A stretch of 12,243 nt of DNA from Woeseia sp. (GTDB lineage Bacteria; Pseudomonadota; Gammaproteobacteria; Steroidobacterales; Woeseiaceae). The translations under genes were made by a program, and so were the position numbers. Below the pieces are notes generated by a model, which was given only the letters and a program-made list of their open reading frames with translations, was not told the DNA's origin and did no database searches. The stretch lies in assembly GCA_003229095.1 (NCBI GenBank), contig QIHS01000160.1, forward strand, positions 1 to 12,243, written 5' to 3'. Positions 6,523 to 12,243 of this stretch are shown piece after piece (position 1 is the first letter of the stretch; each line of letters opens with the position of its first letter).

Positions 6523-6997
6523 ATTCATTGAGATCAGACTTAACTGAGGCGAGTCGTTGCACGAAATGCAAGCTCAGTTTTTCGATCCTGACCTGGTCTT
6601 CCTGAGAAAATCGCGCTTTCTGCGGACTGTCGATGTCGAGTACCGCAAATACTTTACCGCGTGCCTGCAATGGCACGACTATTTCAGACCTGGATGCAGG
6701 GTCACATGCGATGTGACCGTCGAAAGTGTGCACATCGTCCGTGCGGATCGTTTGCGCGTTTCTGGCGGCAGTGCCGCAGACGCCCTGGCCGAGTGGAATG
6801 CGGACGCAAGCAGGATTGCCCTGAAACGGCCCAAGCACGAGGTCGTCAGCGCGTAGCAAATAGAGCCCGAGCCAGTTGATGTCGGAAATTTCTGCAAATA
6901 GAAGCCCAACCATGTTGGCACTCATTGCCAGCAGGTCGGTTTCGCCGTCAATGAGCGCCTCCAGTTGTTTGTCAAGCAAGTCGTAATCCGTCGTCAT
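6515..6997 (-). CDS. msrC: Free methionine-(R)-sulfoxide reductase, GAF family (fRMsr)
   Basis: This cytosolic enzyme reduces free L-methionine-R-sulfoxide and repairs oxidised methionine pools. Starting at ATG 6997 the product is 160 aa, close to the usual size, and forms a single GAF domain. Cys64, Cys74 and Cys98 have exactly the spacing of the E. coli enzyme's Cys84, Cys94 and Cys118 (10 and 24). The motifs GQGVCGTAA and GHIACDPASRSEIVVPL surround two of them, so the protein looks catalytically intact. A start at 7054 is possible, but the extra 19 residues would overlap epmA; ATG 6997 has AGGA upstream and lies one base after epmA's stop. It is the last gene of the leftward run and its stop overlaps the end of efp. 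Confidence 0.92.
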   Translation of the reverse strand: MTTDYDLLDKQLEALIDGETDLLAMSANMVGLLFAEISDINWLGLYLLRADDLVLGPFQGNPACVRIPLGQGVCGTAARNAQTIRTDDVHTFDGHIACDPASRSEIVVPLQARGKVFAVLDIDSPQKARFSQEDQVRIEKLSLHFVQRLASVKSDLNEFI

Positions 6998-6998
6998 C

Positions 6999-7952
6999 TT
7001 ATGATCCTGGAGTGAATGTTGTGGTTGCCTGAATGTCATCGAGGTCGTTGTCAATCATCAGCAATCGTTCAAGACCCACTGCAACGCCAGCCGATGTCGG
7101 TAAGCCAGCGTGCAACGCATCGATCAGATTTTCGTCGATAGAATGAATTGCTATTCCGCGTGTCTTTCTCTCTTTCTGATCGCGGCGAAATCGCTTTTCC
7201 TGTACGTCGGCGTCTGTAAGCTCTACAAATCCGTTTGCGAGTTCAAGCGGCCCGTAGAATATCTCGAAACGATCTGACAATTCTTCATTGAGCGGGCAAA
7301 CCTGGGCGAGAGAGGCCTGACCAATCGGGTAATGGTAAACAAGCGTTAATCGGTCTGTGGTAAATGTCGTCGCGACTTGAGTGGACATCGCGAGGTCGAG
7401 CCATGCATCACGATCATCGCCGATGCGTTCTCGAAGGTAAGCATCTGCATCCAGTGCCCTGGCAATCGAATCGATGTCTGCGTGCAAAGGATCGAGCGCC
7501 AGCGCGTTTTGAAACGCCTCGGTGTAACTGACCTGTATCGGTTCCTGTGCAAGCTTGTTATGGGTGAGGAGTGTGGTAATGAAGTCGGCTGTTTCCTTCA
7601 TGATTCGCTTCAATTCAAAATTCAGCCGATACCATTCGATCATCGTGAATTCGCTTAGGTGACGGCGACCGTTTTCCCCGCTACGAAATACACGACAAAT
7701 TTGATAGATATCCGGGTATCCCGCAGCAAGGAGTCGCTTCATGAAGTACTCGGGCGACGTATGCAGATACGATTGGTAGCCAGACTGAGTTGCTACAATA
7801 CTTTCGATGTTCGGGTCCATAGTGGCGTGTGCAGACAACGCCGGAGTGCAGACTTCAAGAATTTGACGGTCATCAAAGAACGTGCGTGCCAAATTGAGCA
7901 TGGTCGCCCGAGATCGCGCGATCTCGGGGTCAGAATTGGGTCGCCAGTTCAT
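6999..7952 (-). CDS. epmA: EF-P-(R)-beta-lysine ligase (EpmA/PoxA/GenX)
   Basis: EpmA is a truncated class II lysyl-tRNA synthetase paralogue that attaches (R)-beta-lysine to the tip lysine of EF-P. The 317-aa product starts directly in the catalytic domain, without the anticodon-binding domain of LysRS, as EpmA does (325 aa in E. coli). HTSPEYFMKRLLAAG (64-78), motif 2 (RVFRSGE and HLSEFTMIEWYR, about 87-109), GPLELANGFVELTD (234-247) and motif 3 (GVAVGLERLLMI, 289-300) are all present. The ATG overlaps psd's TGA in ATGA, pointing to translational coupling. Its substrate efp lies about 480 bp away on the opposite strand. The lysine aminomutase EpmB is not in the window. Confidence 0.95.
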   Translation of the reverse strand: MNWRPNSDPEIARSRATMLNLARTFFDDRQILEVCTPALSAHATMDPNIESIVATQSGYQSYLHTSPEYFMKRLLAAGYPDIYQICRVFRSGENGRRHLSEFTMIEWYRLNFELKRIMKETADFITTLLTHNKLAQEPIQVSYTEAFQNALALDPLHADIDSIARALDADAYLRERIGDDRDAWLDLAMSTQVATTFTTDRLTLVYHYPIGQASLAQVCPLNEELSDRFEIFYGPLELANGFVELTDADVQEKRFRRDQKERKTRGIAIHSIDENLIDALHAGLPTSAGVAVGLERLLMIDNDLDDIQATTTFTPGS

Positions 7953-8824
7953 CCGGCGGGTGGGCAGTGAGCAATTGCCTCACCCATAAGTACTGTCTGC
8001 CCGGGTTGCAGATCAGAATAACTTCGCGTAGCGCCAGGTGGATGCAGCAATATGACGGTGGATCCCATGTTGAACCATCCGAGCATTTCACCTCGTTCAA
8101 ACTGCAATTCTTTGCCGCAGTCGCGGAGATTGATTTGCTCGACAACGCCTGTTTTTCGCGGCCGGATTTTTCCACTCCAACGCGTACTGATGCTGCCCAC
8201 ATTCATCGCGCCGACAAAAATCAGCACACATGGCCCGGCCTCGGTTGCGATGTGGCAAATGAGCCTTTCGTTGCGGACAAACAGACCGGGCAAGTGGTTC
8301 ACGGTCGCCGCGTTCACGCTAAACAGCTTGCCCGGAACGTAACGAGCCGCGACCAGTTCGCCCGCCATTGGCGCATGCACGCGGTGGTAGTTGTGCGGCG
8401 CGAGGTAAATCGTCGCGAAGTTTCCACCCGCATAGATTTCGGCCTCTTCCGTGTCTGTAGCCAGCAAATCCAGCAGCGAATACTGTATGCCTTTGGCCTG
8501 AAAGATCTGGTCTCTGTCGATGCTACCCGCAGCGCTGATTGTTCCATCAACTGGCGACGCAATCACGTGCGGTGTTCGGTCTATCTTTCTGGCGTCATCG
8601 GTTAATGCCCGAATAAAAAACGCATTGAACGAATCGAATCCGTCAGGGACAGGCAATAGCACTTCTTCGACATCAACAGAATAGATCCTGACGAAATTTC
8701 TGATCAGAAAGTTCTTGATCGTGACGATGCGAATTCGCGCCAGCCAGTAAACTATGGCCGTGAGAACATTCTTCGGCAAAACTCGTTGCAGCAGCACGAA
8801 CAGGATGGCGGGTAGCTCGGACAT
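7949..8824 (-). CDS. psd: Phosphatidylserine decarboxylase proenzyme
   Basis: Psd converts phosphatidylserine to phosphatidylethanolamine at the inner membrane. The proenzyme cuts itself at a Gly-Ser bond to form the pyruvoyl group. From ATG 8824 the product is 291 aa. It contains ASPVDGTI with the catalytic Asp, APHNYHRVHAPM with the catalytic His, and the cleavage motif in FNMGSTVI. The motif is MGST rather than the common LGST, but the Gly-Ser pair and Thr are kept, so processing should work. A TTG four codons upstream (8836) is an alternative start; neither has a strong ribosome site. The gene begins 19 bp after the PCuAC stop and ends overlapping epmA. Psd and epmA are also near each other in E. 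coli. Confidence 0.94.
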   Translation of the reverse strand: MSELPAILFVLLQRVLPKNVLTAIVYWLARIRIVTIKNFLIRNFVRIYSVDVEEVLLPVPDGFDSFNAFFIRALTDDARKIDRTPHVIASPVDGTISAAGSIDRDQIFQAKGIQYSLLDLLATDTEEAEIYAGGNFATIYLAPHNYHRVHAPMAGELVAARYVPGKLFSVNAATVNHLPGLFVRNERLICHIATEAGPCVLIFVGAMNVGSISTRWSGKIRPRKTGVVEQINLRDCGKELQFERGEMLGWFNMGSTVILLHPPGATRSYSDLQPGQTVLMGEAIAHCPPAG

Positions 8825-8843
8825 TTTACGATGCAATGCTCAA

Positions 8844-9284
8844 TTAATTTGCAGAGGATCTGGACTGCATCGCAGCACTGACGATGAGTAAACTCTCGTC
8901 GAAGTGAATTTCCAGCGAAATCGTTGTTCCTGGAGATACGCCTGCTGTCGCATCACTCAGCATAATGTGTTTCCCGCCAGCTTCGAATGCTGCCATTGAG
9001 CCCTGCGCAATCGTGACAGATTCAAGTCGGCGCATCGTCGAGATGCCATCGTCAATTTTCGATTCATGCATCTCGGCGCGGGAAAATTGAGGACTGCGTA
9101 TTTGGTTTACGACGATCGAGTTATCGCTCTTGTTGTCGATGACAAAGTAGGCAACGGTCGCGCCACCTTGTGTCAAGGGCGCCAGAATCCGGATATTGCT
9201 TACGGTTACTGGTGGGCCGCTATCCTGCGAGCAGGCAGTCAAGCCGGCGAGCGTGAGTAGAACAATCAGTGCGCCCGGTTTCAC
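8844..9284 (-). CDS. PCuAC-family periplasmic copper chaperone, lipoprotein
   Basis: PCuAC proteins bind Cu(I) in the periplasm and deliver it, often with SCO proteins, to the CuA site of cytochrome c oxidase. This 146-aa product has a lipoprotein signal (MKPGALIVLLTLAGLTAC, lipid on Cys18; Ser19 fits outer-membrane sorting). The family motif H-X10-M-X21-H-X-M fits exactly with His73, Met84, His106 and Met108. Translation starts at GTG 9284, overlapping the SCO stop as GTGA. The gene pair SCO-PCuAC is a known partnership, so a role in oxidase copper loading is likely although no oxidase gene is visible here. Confidence 0.9.
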   Translation of the reverse strand: MKPGALIVLLTLAGLTACSQDSGPPVTVSNIRILAPLTQGGATVAYFVIDNKSDNSIVVNQIRSPQFSRAEMHESKIDDGISTMRRLESVTIAQGSMAAFEAGGKHIMLSDATAGVSPGTTISLEIHFDESLLIVSAAMQSRSSAN

Positions 9285-9934
9285 AGGCCACTCAATAAAA
9301 TCGGCAGGTCATGAGCAAAATTGTCAATGCTGTGCGGTGCGCTAAACGATGCCCGGATGGCCGCATCTTTATCGATGACCAATACGACAGACGAATGATC
9401 TACGCTATAGCTTCCGTCATCGCTATTGGGTTCTTGAGAAAACATGGGTTCTTGAGAAAACATGGATTTTTGAAAAAATACGCCAGCGCTGTTGGTGAGT
9501 TTTGTCAGCTCGCTTACATTTCCGCTGACGCCGATAATATCTGCGTCAAAGTGGTCAATGTATGTTGCCAATACTTCGGGCGAGTCTCGCTCCGGATCGA
9601 CGCTGACCAGGATGATGCGCGGCGGCTCGGCACCGGACTGCGCAATTTTCTTCTGCGCCATCGACAGTTGCTGCAGCGTTGCCGGGCAGACGTCCGGGCA
9701 ATGTGTAAATCCGAAAAAGATAACACTCAAATTGTCGCGAAGGCTCACGCGTGTGAACGGTTGACCGGTATGGTCGATCAATTCGAAATCTGCCAGCGCC
9801 CTGGCTTGTGGCCAAACAGTCGCAAATTCGGGGTCTTTCCCAACGCCGTTGGTTGCCTGAATTACTAGAAATGCAGCGCCGGCAAGTGCAAGCAGTATAA
9901 AAGCGATTGCGAGGAGTTTTCGGGGAAAGCGCAT
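9281..9934 (-). CDS. SCO1/SenC-family copper protein for cytochrome oxidase assembly
   Basis: SCO proteins are membrane-anchored thioredoxin-fold proteins that hold copper and reduce or metallate the CuA site of subunit II. The 217-aa product has an N-terminal membrane anchor (about 6-25). It has the copper motif HCPDVCP (Cys79 and Cys83), VDPERD (about 112-117) and the third ligand His180 in SVDHSS. Between the fold and that histidine is an unusual insertion, VFFQKS-MFSQEP-MFSQEP (152-169), made by tandem duplication. The ATG at 9934 follows a 115-bp gap from the divergent prmB. It is the first gene of the leftward run, and its TGA overlaps the PCuAC start. Confidence 0.92.
   Translation of the reverse strand: MRFPRKLLAIAFILLALAGAAFLVIQATNGVGKDPEFATVWPQARALADFELIDHTGQPFTRVSLRDNLSVIFFGFTHCPDVCPATLQQLSMAQKKIAQSGAEPPRIILVSVDPERDSPEVLATYIDHFDADIIGVSGNVSELTKLTNSAGVFFQKSMFSQEPMFSQEPNSDDGSYSVDHSSVVLVIDKDAAIRASFSAPHSIDNFAHDLPILLSGL
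9428..9481 (-). repeat. 18-bp in-frame tandem repeat inside the SCO gene
   Basis: GGGTTCTTGAGAAAACAT occurs twice with no spacer (9428-9445, 9446-9463, identical). It is followed by a third, decayed copy at 9464-9481 (13 of 18 matches). Read on the coding strand, it encodes MFSQEP twice after VFFQKS. The identity of the first two copies suggests a recent slippage duplication. Confidence 0.9.
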
Positions 9935-9956
9935 GGTGTGGGCATTCTAACCTATA

Positions 9957-9986
9957 CGTTGCTCATATTAAGCGTTGCTCAAATTA
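9957..9986. repeat. Direct repeat between the SCO gene and prmB
   Basis: CGTTGCTCATATTA (9957-9970) and CGTTGCTCAAATTA (9973-9986) match at 13 of 14 positions with a 16-bp period. They sit in the 115-bp gap between divergent genes, where promoters for both must lie. They may be paired regulator sites or a small duplication. I found no convincing -35/-10 pair on either strand. Confidence 0.5.
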
Positions 9987-10049
9987 GTGGCGACGCGTTA
10001 AGGCCGACATGATAGATTGCGGCTGCGTCGTACAGCAAGAACCCCGCCA

Positions 10050-10997
10050 ATGTCTTTACTATCCAGCCACGAAACTCCGCACGAAAACGTGTCGCAGCTG
10101 ATCGCGCATATTGCCGATCTGTTTCGCGAGGCGGAGCTCGTCTATGGGCACGGCACTGACAACGCGATCGACGAAGCGGCTTATCTCGTTTTTGCAATGC
10201 TCGATCTGCAGCATGACCAGGCAAATGCAGAATATGTTCGCGACGTGTCAGCAAGCGATAAGGCGCGGGTGTTAGCGCAGGCACAAAAACGAATATCGCA
10301 ACGCATTCCGGTTGCATATCTGACCCATCAGGCATGGTTCGCTGGTCTGAAGTTCTTTGTCGACGAACGTGTACTTGTGCCGAGGTCTCCGCTGGCTGAG
10401 TTGATCAGCGCGAGATTTGCACCATGGATCGAGCCTAACGACGTTAATCGTGTGCTGGATCTGGGCACAGGTAGTGCCTGCATTGCGATTGCAACAGCGA
10501 TCGCCTTTCCAAATGCAGATGTCGATGCACTGGATATTTCGGCTGACGCGTTGCAGGTGGCGGGCATCAATGTTGAGCGCTACGGGCTCAGTGAGCGGCT
10601 AAAGCTGATTCAATCGGACTTCTTCGCTGCCCTGGATTCGACCTCTGAGCGTCCCCTTTATAACGTCATCATCAGTAATCCACCGTATGTTAATGCCGCG
10701 GAAATGGCCGGCCTTTCAGCAGAATTCGCGCACGAGCCGGAAATTGGACTTGCGGCTGGTCATGACGGCCTGGATTCAGTCATATCCATCCTGCACGATG
10801 CATCCCGTTTTCTCGCAGATAACGGTATTCTTATCGTTGAGGTTGGCAATAGCCAGCCGGCACTGGAGCAACGCTTCCCAACGCTTGAGTTTGTCTGGCT
10901 GGAATTTGATAGCGGGGGGCAGGGCGTATTTCTGCTGGGCAAGAAGCAACTTGAGCTTCATCAGGAGCGTTTCGAACTAAAGAGTCATGTCAGGTAA
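10050..10997 (+). CDS. prmB: 50S ribosomal protein uL3 (L3) glutamine methyltransferase
   Basis: PrmB N5-methylates a glutamine of ribosomal protein uL3 using S-adenosylmethionine and helps large-subunit assembly. From ATG 10050 the product is 315 aa (310 in E. coli). An N-terminal helical domain is followed by the methyltransferase domain with LDLGTG (136-141), ALDIS (acidic ribose-binding Asp) and the glutamine-binding motif NPPY (210-213). RIPVAYLTHQAWFAGLKFFVDERVLVPRSPLAELI is the segment typical of PrmB rather than of PrmC, the release-factor enzyme, though the two are close relatives. A TTG at 10017 would add 11 residues (RLRRTARTPP) and looks less likely. The 3' end overlaps aroC by 11 bp. 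Confidence 0.92.
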   Translation: MSLLSSHETPHENVSQLIAHIADLFREAELVYGHGTDNAIDEAAYLVFAMLDLQHDQANAEYVRDVSASDKARVLAQAQKRISQRIPVAYLTHQAWFAGLKFFVDERVLVPRSPLAELISARFAPWIEPNDVNRVLDLGTGSACIAIATAIAFPNADVDALDISADALQVAGINVERYGLSERLKLIQSDFFAALDSTSERPLYNVIISNPPYVNAAEMAGLSAEFAHEPEIGLAAGHDGLDSVISILHDASRFLADNGILIVEVGNSQPALEQRFPTLEFVWLEFDSGGQGVFLLGKKQLELHQERFELKSHVR

Positions 10998-12060
10998 CAC
11001 TTTCGGCAAATTGTTTTCGGTAACAACCTTCGGCGAAAGTCATGGGCCGGCGATGGGCTGTATTGTCGACGGTTGTCCGCCCGGAATGGCACTGGCCGAA
11101 GCCGATATTCAGGCAGATCTTGAGCGAAGGCGGCCCGGCAAATCCCGACACACGACGCAGCGGCAGGAACCGGATCAGGTTCGCATTTTGTCAGGCGTAT
11201 TTGAGGGTATTACGACCGGGACGCCGATCGGACTGCTGATTGAGAACGTGGATCAACGTTCAAAGGACTACTCTGATATCAAGGACAAGTTTCGTCCGGG
11301 GCATGCCGACTATACCTATCAGCAAAAATACGGCATTCGCGACTATCGCGGTGGTGGTAGATCGTCGGCACGCGAGACGACCATGCGAGTTGCTGCCGGC
11401 GCCATCGCCAGGAAATACCTCGGTGAACGACTGGACGTCAGGATTCGTGGTTTTCTCGCGCAATTGGGACCGATTGAGCTTGCTGGTGTCGATCTCGACT
11501 ATGTGAACAAGAACCCGTTCTTCTGCGCAGATCCTGAACGAATAGACGAGCTTACCGAATTCATGGATGCGCTGCGTGAGCAGGGCGATTCAATCGGCGC
11601 GAAGATCAGTGTGTTGGCGACAAACATTCCGCCAGGATTGGGTGAGCCGGTATTTGACAAGCTCGAGGCCGATCTGGCGCACGGGCTGATGAGCATTAAC
11701 GCGGTCAAGGGCGTCGAGATCGGCGCAGGCTTTGCCGCTGTCAGCCAGCAAGGCAGCGAACATCGGGATGAAATTTCAGTCGATGGATTCCTCAAAAACG
11801 ATGCTGGCGGGACGCTCGGTGGCATTTCGTCCGGGCAGGATATTCTCACCAGCATTGCGCTCAAGCCAACATCGAGTATTGCCAAACCGGGTGCGACTGT
11901 AGACAAGGACGGCAAGGCAGCCGAAATCGTGACCACAGGACGACACGATCCCTGCGTGGGTTTGCGCGCCACGCCGATTGCAGAGGCCATGGTTGCGTTG
12001 GTCCTGATGGATCATTATCTCAGGCATCGAGGTCAAAATGCGGATGTCAGTTGTGAATAG
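10987..12060 (+). CDS. aroC: Chorismate synthase
   Basis: AroC makes chorismate from 5-enolpyruvylshikimate-3-phosphate with reduced FMN, the last shikimate step before aromatic amino acids, folate and quinones. The 357-aa product is full length (361 in E. coli). It has the signatures TFGESHGPAMGCIVDG (with conserved His19), RPGHADYTYQQKYG (His106), RDYRGGGRSSARETTMRVA and GRHDPCVGLRATPIAEAM. It starts inside the last codons of prmB, so the two are probably co-transcribed and translationally coupled. The ribosome site is weak (AAAGAG just before TC-ATG). Confidence 0.97.
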   Translation: MSGNTFGKLFSVTTFGESHGPAMGCIVDGCPPGMALAEADIQADLERRRPGKSRHTTQRQEPDQVRILSGVFEGITTGTPIGLLIENVDQRSKDYSDIKDKFRPGHADYTYQQKYGIRDYRGGGRSSARETTMRVAAGAIARKYLGERLDVRIRGFLAQLGPIELAGVDLDYVNKNPFFCADPERIDELTEFMDALREQGDSIGAKISVLATNIPPGLGEPVFDKLEADLAHGLMSINAVKGVEIGAGFAAVSQQGSEHRDEISVDGFLKNDAGGTLGGISSGQDILTSIALKPTSSIAKPGATVDKDGKAAEIVTTGRHDPCVGLRATPIAEAMVALVLMDHYLRHRGQNADVSCE

Positions 12061-12119
12061 TCCATGCTAGCAGCCTAGGTCTGTCAGCCGATCAACTCCC
12101 AGGAATACCGGAAAAATAA

Positions 12120-12243
12120 ATGCAGAACTCTATTGATATTGCCGTGGTCGGTGCGACTGGCGTCGTTGGCGAGGCCATGCTGGAAATTATTGCGCAGCGA
12201 AAATTTCCGATAGGACAAATTTATGCGCTTGCCAGTGAACGCT
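12120..12243 (+). CDS. asd: Aspartate-semialdehyde dehydrogenase, N-terminal part
   Basis: Asd reduces aspartyl phosphate to aspartate semialdehyde, the branch point to lysine/diaminopimelate, threonine and methionine. Only the first 41 codons are in the window: IDIAVVGATGVVGEAMLEI is the NADP-binding Rossmann GxTGxVG motif, followed by RKFPIGQIYALASER, as in gammaproteobacterial Asd. The ATG at 12120 has GGA nine bases upstream. It follows aroC after 59 bp in which no terminator was seen. A close paralogue (the USG-1 type) cannot be excluded from this short piece. Confidence 0.88.
   Translation, partial: MQNSIDIAVVGATGVVGEAMLEIIAQRKFPIGQIYALASER

Noticed and set aside
6998..7054. Upstream start for msrC inside epmA
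   Set aside because: It would overlap epmA by more than 50 bp; ATG 6997 has AGGA upstream and gives the standard fRMsr length.
10017..10049. TTG start extending PrmB by 11 residues
   Set aside because: The Arg-rich extension is not typical of PrmB, and ATG 10050 gives the usual length.
1..12243. Search for mobile elements, CRISPR, toxin-antitoxin or defence genes
   Set aside because: All long coding regions are explained by housekeeping, pilus or copper genes; no transposase, integrase, regular spacer array or nuclease-like protein was seen.

Overview
The window reads as ordinary chromosome from a gammaproteobacterium. The evidence is a ParC-type topoisomerase IV subunit, FimX- and FimV-like type IV pilus proteins, an EpmA/EF-P pair, Psd, and the prmB-aroC-asd run. 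Base composition and codon use look even across it. I see no insertion sequence, prophage, CRISPR array, tRNA or rRNA. I cannot place the organism below class. No gene-free stretch exceeds 300 bases; the longest are about 256 bp (3319-3574) and 257 bp (5669-5925), and both carry regulatory-looking repeats.

Left part (1-5668): the 3' end of parC runs rightward into a strong bidirectional terminator. It converges there with a leftward pair encoding two type IV pilus/polarity proteins. One is a FimX-like REC-PAS-GGDEF-EAL protein whose catalytic motifs are all degenerate. The other is a short FimV/HubP-like LysM membrane protein. The gap between them holds a consensus CRP/Vfr palindrome, a 14-bp perfect palindrome and a long hairpin just ahead of the fimV-like GTG start.

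Middle part (5926-9934): efp (elongation factor P) runs rightward and meets, tail to tail with an 8-bp overlap, a tightly packed leftward five-gene run. That run is an SCO/SenC copper protein, a PCuAC copper chaperone, psd, epmA and msrC. Two junctions in it are 4-bp start/stop overlaps. EpmA lysylates EF-P, so the enzyme and its substrate lie almost side by side on opposite strands. The efp gene shows an apparent frameshift: its normal start and first eight codons (MANYNTNE) are in a different frame from the rest.

Right part (10050-12243): prmB and aroC overlap by 11 bp, followed after 59 bp by the start of asd. This is a common gammaproteobacterial housekeeping order.

Nothing here is clearly a new defence or mobile system. 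The most interesting items are the efp frame break, the FimX/FimV-like pair with its CRP/Vfr-like site and structured leader, and a fresh-looking in-frame tandem duplication in the copper protein close to its metal-ligand histidine.
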